The notes: generated by a model from the letters alone, not told the origin. Shown: positions 1 to 11,379, counted from the stretch's first letter. The stretch is 64,000 bases of DNA from Megaustenia siamemsis (GCA_032433765.1 JAVIAB010000073.1:63816199-63880198), one strand, 5' to 3'. Translations and numbers: made by a program.

Positions 1-382
1 AAGTGAATATCAAAAGATTCAGCAACATTTTGTGACAACTGGATAGAGATGAGAGTAGGTGATATAATGTAGGTCCTGGGGTTTTGCATATTGACTTATT
101 TCACTTCATAGACCAGCAAAATGCAAACAAACAAGCTCAAGGTGCTTTGTGCACCAGATTAAAAAAAAAGAGCTTTTCAAAAGGGGGGGGGGAGGGGGGG
201 GAGGGGGGGGGGGAAATGTCTTTCATGTCTTCAATTTTTTTGTTGAATGTTATAATTGTAATAGTAATATCATAGTTTAATAGTACAATATGTCAAATGT
301 TATTCATAAAAGTCACAGCCTTGGCTCATCTTTTCTCATTAAAGTATTTACTAAGTAACATTGTAATTCTCTGCTATACTCA
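1..382. other. Non-coding intronic or intergenic DNA with a poly-G tract
   Basis: No gene recognised. A run of 31 bases at 184-214 is almost pure G, interrupted by single A residues. The short open frame at 84-275 crosses this tract and has no recognisable protein features. Confidence 0.6.
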
Positions 383-392
383 TGTCTATGTG

Positions 393-695
393 GTATGGTT
401 AGTCGAAGGCCCTGGTATCACTGCAAATGAATTAAATCCATAATTGCTCAACCGCCCTTGTCAGTGAAATCATCCAAATTAAAACTCATCTCATCGAAAG
501 ATCAAAACAAAGAATGGCAGTTGCAATCCCCATCATAGCAGCTATCATCATTCATCGTAAGCAATCAGAACATCAAAACACTATTCGGATGAAATACACA
601 GCTCAGGGTGTGCACAGAGCACTAAACTCAGCAGCAGGCCGGACTAGGAATATGAGGAAACTGCAATAAGGAACACTTTTCAGACTGAGCCTGAA
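393..695 (-). mobile_element. R1 retroposed repeat, 5'-truncated copy
   Basis: About 300 bases match R1 copies at 2350-3563, 39273-40157 and 42590-42990. On the minus strand it ends at the R1 3' terminus, which reads CCAGGGCCTTCGACTAACCA here. Flanking TSDs of TGTCTATGTG lie at 383-392 and 696-705. This copy stops well short of the region where other copies carry extra 5' sequence. Confidence 0.75.
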
Positions 696-768
696 TGTCT
701 ATGTGTGCTCAAGCATATGCATGTGCTTTTTTTCCCTAATAATATTGAGGGGTGTACTTGTTTTGTAA

Positions 769-1016
769 GGGGTAGCCACGAGAGCTCAGTGGTTAGTGAA
801 CTGGACTACAAAGGACAAGGGGTAGGGTTCGATCCAGGTTCACCCAGCCTTTAATCTTTTCCAGATTTTTTTCTGGAAAAGTGAAGCCGCACGGGCGTAA
901 TACCGACCACATTACCTCAAAAATCATGTGCCGAAGGTCTGTAAAATTTATGGTCACTAACACCATATTCCCTATACGCCACTTGGTGTGACGGGGGTAC
1001 TTTACTTTTTTTTTTT
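769..1016 (+). mobile_element. SINE1, tRNA-derived SINE
   Basis: It starts GGGGTAGCCACGAGAGCTCA with the A-box-like GAGCTCAGTGGTTAG, then the B-box-like GGTTCGATCC. The body includes CGGGCGTAATACCGACCAC and the 3' end is a T-rich tail after GACGGGGGTACTTTAC. TSDs ACTTGTTTTGTAA / ACTTGTTTTATAA flank it at 756-768 and 1017-1029. This copy lacks about 14 bases just after the B box that the 33000 copy retains. It is not a functional tRNA gene. Confidence 0.85.
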
Positions 1017-1029
1017 ACTTGTTTTATAA

Positions 1030-1529
1030 AGAAAAAAAGATGTTCCATCATAAAATATAATCCATCCTCAGGGAACAGTTTCTCCTTTATGGGCTCCTTT
1101 TTGGCCCCCTAGATCCTAACTGCCCTTTTGACTATTTATCTTATGACCAACCATAGGTGCTGGTCACACTTCCCCTTCTGGTCATTCAGATCACACAAGC
1201 CTATTGCCATTTTCATATAAGAACTTGCCTTTCATGTTTGTGTTGTATTCAAATATTTGTTGTTTTTTGTACCAGATGAAGGCTTTTGGAAACATTGTAG
1301 TTTGTCTTGTCTCTCTTTAGGTTCAGCTGCTTAATACCATTTTACGCTTATTTTACATAAAATAGAATGCCATAGAGGCGTAAAGTATAAACTTTGCTTT
1401 GAGTCTGTTTCATGAATGCAACAAACCAGACTGCATACAGGAAGTCCTCAGCTGCCTTCTCTTGGATGATATGGCCACTTGACAGTTGTTTGGTGGGAAG
1501 TAAAGACAAATAAAAACATATAACCATTT
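1030..1529. other. No gene recognised
   Basis: About 500 bases of AT-rich DNA with no convincing coding region, repeat or RNA gene on either strand. Confidence 0.5.
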
Positions 1530-1930
1530 ACAAACCAATTATACCTGCTTCATAGACTGAACCAAAGCTTTTGATAGAATACACTATGAACAACTTATAG
1601 AATGCCTAAAAGATATACATTTAGATCACACGGACATACGACTAAAATGTAATTTATATTGGGAGAAAACAGCAATAATAAAATATAAGAAAACTCTACA
1701 CCCATTGATCTAAAAAGAGGAATAAGACGGTGATACCTCCTATCACCCAGCTTGTTCAATCTATACACTGAGCAAATCGTTAAAAACATCACAGAAATGC
1801 CAGGCCTAAACAATAATGGAAAGATAATCATTAACCTTAAGATATGCTGATGATACTGTATTACTAGCAGAAAATCCTAAAGATCTACAATTAATTAATG
1901 AAATAAATATGACAAGCAAAAAATATGAAT
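1530..1930 (+). mobile_element. LINE-A RT fragment, left part of a split copy
   Basis: The segment encodes pieces of a reverse transcriptase: CFIDYTK-like sequence, KAFDRIHYEQLIECLKDI, then LRYADDTVLLAENPKDLQ, the catalytic YADD box. Frameshifts and stops make it dead. The family motif MTSKKYG.DMNIKKTKT is cut near 1925. It resumes at 6906, after an A+T-rich patch (1931-2013) and the inserted LINE-F. Confidence 0.8.
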
Positions 1931-2349
1931 GTTTAATAACTGTTTAAATAAATAAACAAATATTAAACTTAAAATAAAAAAAAATTAAATAAATAAATGT
2001 TTATAAAACACACATGAAAAGACTAGGATTACACTTCCGGTGCGTCCCAAGGTGGTGGTGTGGTTTCGCCAGTTCATTGTCAAGGAAGTGCGATATTATC
2101 TATATGTGCTTCTAAATGATGAAAATCAAAAGCTTACAGTGTATCCACGTGCCAAAGAGCTGATTGACTGGAGTTCGCCAGTCTATAACGTGGAAACAGG
2201 TTCTGAACTGTGCGACTGAGTCAGTGCACATCTGTCTAGACCAGCCACATCATTGACTTTCAGCAATAAAATCAACAATGACGACAGTAAGTATTCACAT
2301 GATGCCTAAACAACAACATCGAAGAAGGAAAACAAGAAAAGGTAAACGT

Positions 2350-3563
2350 TATTGGTTATGGAAGGCCTCGGTATCACTGCAAACGAATTAAAATCCATAA
2401 TTGCTCAACCGCCCGTGCCAGTGGAATCATCCGAATTACTAACACATCTCCCAAACAAAGAAAGGTAACTGTAGTCCCCATTGTAGCAGTCTCAGCACAC
2501 GCCAAAAGACATAAGGCGAAACCTCGCAGAAAGTGACCACAGCCAACTGTTCCCTGTAATACGATATTATCATTCATCGTGAACAAGCGGGATATCGAAA
2601 CAGGATAAAAACGGATGAGACACACAGCTCACGGTGTGCACAGAGCACTTAACTCAGTAGCTCCTGCAACAAGCCGGACTTGGAATATGAGGAAACTGCA
2701 AGAAAGAACACTTTTCAGACATAGCCTTCAATGGTTCCTGCCGCCTATCCACCATATACCATGGAAGTTCGCGTCCTCCCGAAAATGATGATCGTCGTAG
2801 CACTTGATGATGTTAGGCCATCGTTGATGACTCCAATTCCAAACATATAGACACACAGTGGTGGTAAGTTATCATTTCCAATCCAACAGAAGCCACCTGA
2901 CCTGTAGTTAGTAAAACCACAGAGAGAATATGATTTTGTGACCTTCACTGATTCGCTCATGGATGTGAATGTGTAGTTTACACAAGAGGAGAAGTTTTCA
3001 ACTACAGTGATCCCATTTAAGGCAATTCTGGGATAGCAAGTCTCCTTTATAGCAGCAGAACTTGATGTTCTCTGCTTCCTTCTTGTAGCTGCTGCCACAC
3101 GATTCTGATGTCTCATTAACTTGGACATCATTCAAGAACAATGTCAGATTAACATTCCATAGATCTGGCTCTGCTGATGAAGTGCTTGGTGCAACAGTTG
3201 TATCAATCATACAGGAGGCTCCTGGTTTGTGGTCATTAATATCACAGATGGCATATGATGTTGTTATATTTAGTATTTCTTTCTGGGGTGTAAATATGTG
3301 GCACACACATGGAGAGTGGTTTGTGGTCACAGTAATTCCATTAAAGGCAATTCTAGGGTAGCATGGCATAGCTGTTTCAGAACAGCACAATCCTATGTTT
3401 TCTGTGTTCGCTATAAAGCTGCTGCTGCTACACAATCCTGACCAGTAGACATTATTCACTTGCAATGACAAAACTGCTTTGTTTACATCATAAACCTCTC
3501 GAAGCGAATCATTTATGGGACTAATAGTACAATTTATTCTTCCATCGGGGATATCTTCCTTGA
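2350..3563 (-). mobile_element. R1 retroposed repeat, longest copy, with coding cargo
   Basis: Inserted in LINE-F with TSD GGTAAACGT at 2341-2349 and 3564-3572. The 3' portion (2350 to about 2865) matches the other R1 copies. The 5' portion (about 2866-3563) is unique in the window and open in one minus frame. The 3' terminus reads CCGAGGCCTTCCATAACCAA. With variable 5' ends, a constant 3' end and target duplications, it behaves as a retroposon, although no RT was found in it. Confidence 0.75.
2745..3563 (-). pseudogene. Cysteine-rich two-unit coding segment inside R1
   Basis: I do not recognise the family. On the minus strand the frame is open from the insertion edge at 3563 to 2998. It contains LCCSETAMPCYPRIAFNGIT, then CVCHIFTPQKEILNITTSYA. 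After a net 1-base shift a second unit follows about 108 residues on, with CYPRIALNGITV, CVNYTFTSMSESVKVTKSYS and LCGF. Regular cysteines and NxT/S sequons (NIT, NCT, NET) suggest a secreted or membrane ectodomain. The end, about 2745-2865, reads into sequence shared with another R1 copy (FGIGVINDGLTSSSATTIII). The 5' end is cut by the insertion boundary. It could be a captured host exon or mRNA, or an R1 protein. Confidence 0.5.
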
Positions 3564-3639
3564 GGTAAACGTGCTGGTATGAAACTGTCGAAGTGTGAGG
3601 CTAGGCCTAAAGTATGTGCGCATTACATATCGGAACTGT

Positions 3640-4062
3640 GCTTCCATAAATCAACGTTGACCCATTCTTGATAAGATACTGTGCGGCACTGATATAATGA
3701 TTTCCCAAGAAACACTTCTTGATGATAGGATAATTAGTACCCCTGGATACACAGCCGATTTAGTGTGCTTGAATAATGGAAGGGTTACCAGAATGGCCAC
3801 TCGAAGAGGGGACTCTGATAGTGTCATAGACCTGGCGCTGGTGTCTTCCGCCTTCGCACCAGTTTACAGGTGGAGTGTACTGGGATTCCACAGAAGTGAT
3901 CACTATCCATGTGTCATCCTAATTGAGAAAATTGAGAAAAGCAGAAATAGAATCCAGAAAAGCAAGCTCAACACAGTTCATTATGAGAACCGAGACCAGG
4001 ACGTCATTAGCAAATTTAGGCATAGGAAACAGGGCGCCACTCGCAGGAGGCAGGAGAGATGA
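3640..4062 (+). pseudogene. LINE-F endonuclease domain, C-terminal half
   Basis: It encodes an apurinic-like endonuclease C-terminus. Visible are NNGRVTRMATRRGDSDSVID, LALVSS, and the terminal HRSDHYPCVI, the SDH motif of EEP endonucleases that nick target DNA. The N-terminal half is missing or degraded, and the frame closes at 4062 before the RT. The same region of the minus LINE-F copy lies at about 55690-56460. Confidence 0.75.
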
Positions 4063-4171
4063 ACACAGCTGTCCTGGTGGAATGTAGAAGTCAAGGAAAC
4101 TTCAGAACAAGAGACAAACGGCCAAGACATGGCAGAAAGCCAGAAAGAATGGAAGAAGACAACCTGAGCTC

Positions 4172-5250
4172 TTGAAGCGCCTGAAAGAAAAAGTTGACCA
4201 AAAAATGATGCACTTTAAACCATGTGCTAAGCAGACTAAAGATGCCAAGTGGGATGATTTCTGTAAAAGTGTGTGCTTAGAAAAATCGTTAACCACATTC
4301 TGGCACATTCATCAGAGCATGAATGGCACAACACAACACAGAGGTATACCAGACTTCCAGAGCACAGGCCAGATAAGGCACAAATCTGGTGAGAGCAAAG
4401 GGAAGGCTATGCTTACCCGCTACATTGAGCAAACTGACCAAAGAAATGAGGCTGTAAGAATGAGGATACATGGGTCACTCTCAGAATTGTGTGAGGTTGT
4501 AGTGCTGGGAGAAGATCTCACAATCACAATTGGTGCCATTCGCATAACACTTAAAAGGTTACACAGCACTCCTCCAGGTCCAGATGGTGTTTGGTATGAC
4601 AATGTTAGTAATTTAGCTGACGATGACTTGAAAGAACTGGCCAAAGAACTTAATGCCAGCATTCAGAGTGGCCAGATTAAGGAGTAGCGACTACACAGCT
4701 ACTTACTACTGCTACCAAAGCCAAACAAGGACCATTCTCAGATTAGTGCCTGTGCCAGCTATAGAAGATGCATACAACAGAGTACCATTTGAATACCTCA
4801 TGCACATGCTCCTCAGATTGGTGGTGCGTCCCTTCCTCATTAGATAGAACACTGCAGCACTGTTTCAGAGGAAGGTGATACTCAGATGTGGAAGTTGATC
4901 ATCCGAGCCAACATCCATTTATCCAGATTTGCCGCAAGGCTCACCATTGTCACCAGTTCTATTTAACGTGTACAAAGTAACGTAACGATCACGGAGCAGC
5001 AGCTGGATTGGGGGGGGGGGACTGACTTTTGCTGATGACATTCTGGTATATCGACAGGGAAGAGACTGGCATGAAACCACCTCCACACTGCAAAATGAAC
5101 TTGATCGCATCTTTTCCTGGTGTGGTGTGTCAGGTACATTGGTTAATAAAGTATCAGTTGCATGGTTCTCACTTAACAATCATACCACGAAAACACCATG
5201 GTATGAATGGGAGCTGATGAGGTGACCAGGGACAGTTTGATGACATACCT
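4172..5250 (+). pseudogene. LINE-F reverse transcriptase, N-terminal part
   Basis: It encodes the RT fingers and palm of LINE-F in several frames: LKRLHSTPPGPDGVWYDNVS, EDAYNRVPFEYLMHMLLRL, LPQGSPLSPVLFNVY-like sequence near 4930-4975, and a degenerate LTFADDILVY equivalent near 5024-5050. A G-rich patch replaces normal codons at about 5010. Compared with the copy at 25746, an internal stretch around 4680-4740 is shortened. It is inactive. Confidence 0.75.
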
Positions 5251-5263
5251 GGGAGTTGAGTTT

Positions 5264-5597
5264 TTTATTTTTTTTTTTTGTTCACCAGCTTTCACCTCTG
5301 GTGAGGTTCCTAGAGACTAGGAAATTAATTTTGCGTGTTTTTCCGTTTTTCCCTGGAAGCCGTGTGCACAGGGGTCCCTCGCCATACAGGTAGATAACTC
5401 TGTCTTTGGAGGTACTCATATTTTTTTCGTCAATGAGTAATTGACGTTTCAATTCGGGTCTCTCTGCTGAGACCAGGGGTGGTTACCACAGAGAGAAATT
5501 ATAAATAAAAATCCCAACTGGTTCAGCCGGGATTTGAACTCTACACAACCTCTCTGTCTCAAGGCCGGTGTCTTGCCTCGAGACCAACCAGTGCCCC
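5264..5597 (-). mobile_element. SINE2, second tRNA-like SINE, full length
   Basis: A 334-base insertion in the LINE-F RT, bounded by TSDs GGAGTTGAGTTT at 5252-5263 and 5598-5609. On the minus strand it begins GGGGCACTGGTTGGTCTCGA, has a B-box-like GAGTTCAAATCCC, a unique body, and ends in an A-rich tail seen as T runs at 5264-5279. Both LINE-F flanks join in register across one TSD copy. It is unrelated to SINE1. I saw no second copy in the window. Confidence 0.85.
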
Positions 5598-6020
5598 GGA
5601 GTTGAGTTTGATTGCACCCTGTGTTTTTGGGACCATGTGATAACAAAATCCCGCAAAGGATTAGCCTCCTTGAAGGTCATGGTAGCTGCCAACATCAAGC
5701 AGATGTTGCCACTTACCCTTCTGTTCCATGGACTAGTCCTCGCACTAATCAAGCATGCTCTGGCAATTCTTACTGTCAGTATGATGCAAATTAACAGGCT
5801 GCAGAAAATTCAGAATGAAGTTATGCACATTATCTTGGGGTGTACCATGGACACTCCCTGTGTAGCAATGAGATATCCTCTTGACTTTCCAACCATGGAT
5901 GACAGGATCAAGATCTGAAGGGCACGAGCATACCTGGAGATAAGTGCATATAAGGAGCGTCCATTGCACCATGAGCTCAATCCAGGGAAAGGTGTCAGGC
6001 TAAAAAGAGGCAAATCATTG
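5598..6020 (+). pseudogene. LINE-F RT C-terminal region
   Basis: It continues the LINE-F RT after SINE2 with FDCTLCFWDHVITKSRKGLA, LALIKHALAILTVSMMQI, NRLQKIQNEVMHIILGCT and MRYPLDFPTMDDRIKI. The matching part of the copy at 26302-26733 is more intact. Together these form the thumb and linker between RT and RNase H. Confidence 0.75.
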
Positions 6021-6154
6021 GTGGGCTGAGCAGAAGATGTCATCAAACAGGTCTGTGTGGCTACCAATATCAATGCTGGCAAGGAGTGGATATCGTTGCC
6101 TACATCATTCAGGGGGACATTCTCATATATTGTCACACTCAATAGGAACAGAAC

Positions 6155-6598
6155 TTGGTCGTGGTCAATGCAGAGGTCAACGGTCTCATCTGGGATATCA
6201 CTAATGAAAAAGATGCAGTCATCTATACAGATGGATCTGTAATACGACACCAAAGGAGTGCATGGATATTTACATCACGCTCGGCAGGCAGAATAGTTAA
6301 AGAAGACAGTGGTGCATACGTTATGACCACGAGTAGTATGATGAAGGAGGTGATATCAGTGGCCAGGGCATTCATCTGGTTAGAGTCACAAGATTACACC
6401 CATGCCTGCATACTGAGTGATTCAATGAGCATGATAAAAAAAATGGAGACAGGCTTTGTGTACATGCAATGGGTAGAGTCATTGCAGAAGTCAAAAGTAC
6501 GTAATGTCACCTTTGTCTACATACATGGACATGTGGTAGTACGGGGAAATGAAAGCGTGAACAGGTTGGCTAGCTGTGCTGTCATTGAGGACGGTTAA
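6155..6598 (+). pseudogene. LINE-F RNase H domain
   Basis: The frame encodes an RNase HI-like domain with the acidic catalytic pattern visible: D in AVIYTDGSV, E in MKEVISVARAF, D in CILSDSMSMI, and a late GNESVNRLA where active relatives carry D after V. The last acidic position is N here, and D in the 27168-27491 copy. It would degrade the RNA strand during reverse transcription. The domain is complete in length, but the element around it is broken. Confidence 0.8.
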
Positions 6599-6905
6599 CC
6601 AATGGATTAGGCGGACATCATCAATGCCCTCCGAGATGTGGGAAGGGCACAGGACTTTGAAAACAATGAGTCCACATCACTCCTTCGGATGAAAGAGATG
6701 GGAGTTAAGATGGGCACAGCCAGAAACGAGAAACTTAGTGGACATATAAGAAGACTTATCAACCAACACAGAACTGGAGTCATCAGTTGCTGAACACCAT
6801 GGGACTTACTGAACAGGTGATCTGAGCACCTATGGACATGTTTGGAGTGCAAGGATAATGACCCAAAAATAACTCAATAACTTAATAACTCAATCAAAAA
6901 GACTA

Positions 6906-7560
6906 AAACTATGACCATGAACAAAGATATTACTCAGAACCTACAAGTGGATATCAAAGTTGAAGGAATAGATCTGGAGACAGTTCAGAACTACAACTAT
7001 CTTGGACATACTATAACCAGTAATGGAAAATGTAAAACTGAAATAAACAAAAGAAAAGGAATAGCAAAAAGTAATTTTAATATCATGAAAAATATAATAT
7101 CAACAAAACATAACACCAGGGCTAAAGCTGAGAATGGCAAAATGTTATATCTTTTCAACATTTATGTATGGCGCAGAAACATGGATATTAGACAAGAAAA
7201 CAGAACATGTGAACATTTATAGAAGAATAGTTAGAATTGGGTGGAAAGAAAAGAAAACAAATGATGATGTCTTAAAACAACTAAAAATGAAAAGATAACA
7301 ATTAAATGTAATTCAAACAAGACAAATGAGATTTTTGGGGCATGTTAAAAGACACAACAGCCTACTAAAAGTAATCTTGGAAGGGAAAGTACAAGGTAAA
7401 AAAGGCAGAAGCAGACCAAGACTAACATGGACGAATTACATTAAAAGATGGACAAGTGAGCCTATGAGATGGACAATCTGCACCATCAAAGCAAGAGGCA
7501 GAGTGGAATGACGCTCCATGGTAGCCAACCATTGATGCAGAGATTGATGCTCAATGATGA
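6906..7560 (+). mobile_element. LINE-A, right part of the split copy
   Basis: It resumes LINE-A exactly where the 1530-1930 part stops: KKTKTMTMNKDITQN, VQNYNYLGHTITSNGKC, FLGHVKRHNSLLKVILEGKV and SRPRLTWTNYIKRW. It closes with a short ATGATGATG-like tail near 7550. Small deletions shift the frame several times. Together the two parts show that LINE-F landed in a LINE-A already present. Confidence 0.85.
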
Positions 7561-7932
7561 TGAAAGACAAATTTATGTCTTTACAATATGGGCAAAATTA
7601 TTACAGAACATATTTTAACAAGTTATAGTCTGCCCTTCTTTCTCTCTCTTTTTACTAATTTTTAGACATTTTTGAACCCTGAAGCTGAATTTGTGAATTC
7701 AGAAAAAAATTCCCTATATTTAAATTCTTTTAGAATTAAACCTAAACTCATATAATTGGTATATGAACATTAACTACTTTGCTACCACTGCTTCATTACC
7801 ACTGAGTTAGAGAATTTAGCATCATTCATCACCATCTGCTGAAAGATTCTGATCTGATCAAGTGTATCAAAGCATAATTAGCACTCCTATAATATCCCAC
7901 TTATTCTTATGTGAAGAAATACTTTGTATATG

Positions 7933-7966
7933 TTCAGAGAGCAGTGATGATAACCCACAAATAACT
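7933..7966 (+). mobile_element. LINE-F 3'-end scrap
   Basis: A short match to the LINE-F 3' terminus: GCAGTGATGATAACCCACAA then ATAACTCAAT, about 90 bases before the IFT56 exon at 8055. Either a very short 5'-truncated insertion or a decayed remnant. Confidence 0.5.
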
Positions 7967-8029
7967 CAATATTTTTATTTTCCTTTTTTTCTGTATTATT
8001 TATATGTAATCTTGAAATCTTGTAAATAA

Positions 8030-8146
<117 letters not shown>

Positions 8147-8364
8147 TGAAATTATAATCACCATTAGTTAAGGTATAGATTGAGTCATGTCACAAATTCG
8201 TTTAAATAGTGGTCTTTATTCATAATGTTAGTCATTTAAGTGAAATTATTTTCCTAGATAAGTTTTACCAAAAAAATGTATATATAATGTGCATAAGAAC
8301 AAAAATAATAAATACTAGTAAAATGTTCAAAAAGGTTTTAGTTGAAACCACTTTGTCGTTATCA

Positions 8365-9344
8365 ATCTATCTATCTATCTATCTATTGACCTTTCGAGCA
8401 GTAACCTGCCAAAGGGCAAAGACCCAGATACTTTTTCTCTTATCTAAATTTGTATTCTAGCAGTTTTCAATCCTAGTGAAGATCTTTTATCAAATCTTAC
8501 CATTTGTCTCTGTTCTGTGCAATCAACTCTATCTAATTGAAGGAGCTGATTCCTGCTGCTCTTGCCTCTCTTTTCAATGTTCTTCTCAGTGTCTCTTGGT
8601 AGCCTCTTTTCTTCCTCTTACCTGTTGTTTCCCACATGAGGGCTTGTTTTGTTATTCTGTTATTATCTTTCACCATTACATGTCTAACATATGACAATAG
8701 TCTTTTCTTGATTACTGAAGATATTAGTGGTTGATTGGCAAATTCTCTAATTTCCTTGTTTGTTTTGAATTTGTTGCACTCTATACCAAGTATTTTCCTG
8801 AGACATTTATTTTCGAATGTGTTCAACTTTGTTTCTATGTCTTGTGTTGTTTTCCAGCTCTCACATGCTTATGTAAGGTTGATAGTATGTTTGATTTGAA
8901 TAGTCTAAGTTTTGTGTTTGTGCTGATGAGTTTTGATTTCCACAACTTTTCAAGGCTTCTGAAAGACATTGCTGCTTTAGCTATTCTGATTATAACTTCT
9001 TTAGTTGTATCCCCTTTCCCAATCAATGTGACTTCTAAGATAGATAAAGTGATCGACCTCTTCCACTGGTTTGTTTCCAATGTATATTCTGTCATCTGTT
9101 GGAATTAAGCATTTCATGACTTTAGCCTTTTCATAATTGATCTCAAGCCACATTTTGCTGGCTATTGATGATAGTTTATTTGTGTTTTCCTGCATCGTTT
9201 TTATCTGACTGCTGATGAGAACTATGTCATCAGTGAAGTCGAGGTCTTCCAAATGGTCTCCTTGTATCCATTCAATGCCTTTGTTACCATTGCAGCAGCA
9301 TTTCTTCATTATGAAGTCCGTAACAACTCCAAATAACAAGGGCG
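8365..9344 (-). mobile_element. LINE-D, 5'-truncated copy
   Basis: On the minus strand it encodes LEDLDFTDDIVLISSQIK (the catalytic YADD-type box, T in place of A), then AAMSFRSLEKLWKSKLISTN, KCLRKILGIECN, and WETTGKRKKRG. It ends GAAAGGTCAATAGATAGATA, a GATA-repeat tail. It runs from just before the RT box to the 3' end, about 980 bases. Frameshifts are present. Its upstream edge joins unrelated DNA after the motif PLLFG. Confidence 0.85.
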
Positions 9345-9726
9345 TGTCATTTATGGCTCACCCCGTATTAATTACTTTATTAGTTATACTGTCTCCTCGA
9401 CGCGGAAAAGCAAATCAGGAATGAAAGAAGAAGTTATAATATTGGCTTCATTATTTACGCTTTTTTTCATTTTTTTTTTTCATGTTTTTTTAATGGTAAG
9501 GTGATAATATTTTCCAAATCCCAGTTCTTGACAGGGACAATATTTTGTATACCCTAATCTGGGACAGGAGTATTAGATTTTACCTTTTCCATCTGTGAAA
9601 ATAAAGTAGCAATTTTAATCATGTTTTCTGAATTTCGCTATGGATTTTTTTTCTTTTTAGACCACTCAATTGACCCTAGATTATGATTATCTGTAAATCA
9701 CTTTTTTATGATACCATAGTAAAACA
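9345..9726. other. No gene recognised
   Basis: About 380 bases of AT-rich intron DNA without identifiable features. Confidence 0.5.
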
Positions 9727-11178
9727 TCATCATCATGTGCCATATCGGCTGGCGTAGGCGATCATGTCCTTCCACAATCTTCTTTCTACAGTGCATCGTA
9801 TCATTTCTGTTTTTGACTGTTTTCCAAGCCATAACACCAAGCTATCCAGTATTTTCTCTCTTTGTTGTCTGTGATCTCTCTTTCCTTTTATTTTGCCAGT
9901 TTTAACCAAGTATTCCATTTCCTCTTCTCATGATGTGCTCGAAAAATGTTGATTGTTTCTTTCTGATGTTTATTATGAGTTCCCTTTTTGTTTTGACCTC
10001 TTTGAGAATTTCCTCATTAGTCTTTTTAGCTGTCCAGGAACTTTCAACATTCCTCTGAGAAATCCCATCTCTGTGGCCTTTAATCATCTTTTCATTTGTT
10101 TGTCTACTGTCCATGATTCGCTTCCACAGGTCAGAATTGGTTCTATATAACACCGATGAACTCTCTGTCTCACTTTTGTTGACATAGATTTGTTGCATAA
10201 AATATTTTTCATTTTCTGAAATGCTATATAAAAATATGATATATTTTTGGCCTGAGCTATTCTGCTTTTTATTTCTGTGGTGCATCTTCCATCTGATGTT
10301 ATTATTATACCCAAGTATTTTACACTTTGCACTTGTTTCATATTTGTCCTGTTTATTTGTATGCTGCATGATGGTGTTAATTGTTTCTTTGATATGACCA
10401 TTACTTCTGTTTTCTTACTATTCACACTGAGACCTTTTTATGTTGCTTTATTTTACTATTATGTCTATCATTTCTTGTAGTTCATTCTCTGTCTCTGCTA
10501 TTAAGACTGTGTCATCTGCATATTGCAAATTATTTATGTTGTGATCGTTGACATCAATTCCTTTTTTGTCTACTATTGATTTCATAATATGATCGATGTA
10601 AAGTGAAAACAAATCCGGCGACAGAACACAGCCTTGTCTGACTCCTTGTTTTATATATTGGAATTGTCCTGTTTGGTTGCTAATTCATATAGCTGCTGTT
10701 TGTTGCCAGTACATGTTTTTTATGATTCACAGATCCTTGCCATCAATGTTTAATTTCTCCAGCATATTGATTAATTCCACATGCTTTACTTTATCAAATG
10801 CTTTTGTGTAGTCTATAAAGCACATATATAGATCTTTCTTTACCTCTATAGATCTTCTATCAATGTTCTTAAGATGTATATTGCATTATTGGTGCCCTTT
10901 CCTTGCACAAATCCACATTGTTCCTCACTTATTTCTGGTTTTATTTTGTTCCTTACACGTCTCATGATGATTCTTAGTAGTATTTTCGTAATATGGCTCA
11001 TGAGACTAATAGTGCGAAGGTCTTCGCAATCAGGACTTCTTCGGTATGGCTACAAAGATAGATTTTAGTAGATCTTCGGGTATGTGTCCAGTGTTATATA
11101 TATCATTGAGTAGTTTTGTTATGACTTGTACTTCTAGCTCTCCTAATTTATTTATCTCTTTGATTGTTATATTGTCGG
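9727..11178 (-). mobile_element. LINE-B, RT through 3' end
   Basis: The minus strand encodes an RT with MCFIDYTKAFDKVKHVE, YIKQGVRQGCVLSPDLFSLY, NNLQYADDTVLIAETENELQ, KYLGIIITSDGRC and FEHIMRRGNG. It ends GACATGATCGCCTACGCC-like sequence plus an ATG-repeat tail at about 9727. Endonuclease is absent, so the copy is 5'-truncated at about 11178. Stops interrupt the C-terminal part. Confidence 0.85.
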
Positions 11179-11379
11179 AGGAAAGGAGACGTCCTACTCC
11201 TCCTTTGGTAGGGCAGAACTCTACCCCACTAACCTCATCTCCAGTAGTAAAACATACTACTCATGTATAAAAACTGTATAAATTTCAAATATAATATTTA
11301 TTTGGTCATTTTGATACAAAAACATGGAACAGGGACACACAGGACGGACAACAATTTAAAAAAAAATGAAAAAAATTAA
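11179..11379. other. Unassigned spacer
   Basis: DNA between LINE-B and the piggyBac-like remnant. No gene or clear repeat was recognised. Confidence 0.4.

Larger units (their letters stand above)
2026..6896 (+). mobile_element. LINE-F, near full-length copy, split twice
   Basis: A non-LTR retrotransposon of the I-like, RNase-H-bearing type, about 3.3 kb without its own insertions. TSDs AAAAGACTA lie at 2017-2025 and 6897-6905, inside a LINE-A. In order it holds an ORF1-like 5' region (2035-2340, including KVVVWFRQFIVKEVRYYLY), an endonuclease C-terminus, RT and RNase H, then a tail of ATAACTCAATAACTT type. Stops and frameshifts throughout make it inactive. R1 (2350-3563) and SINE2 (5264-5597) are inserted in it. 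Confidence 0.85.

Noticed and set aside
1..50. Possible upstream IFT56 exon (EYQKIQQHF resembles part of the family)
   Set aside because: A stop follows within a few codons, the expected phase-1 donor is missing, and the similarity is too short.
84..275. Short open frame with a poly-glycine stretch
   Set aside because: It exists only because a poly-G tract reads as glycine. No start context, conservation or neighbours.
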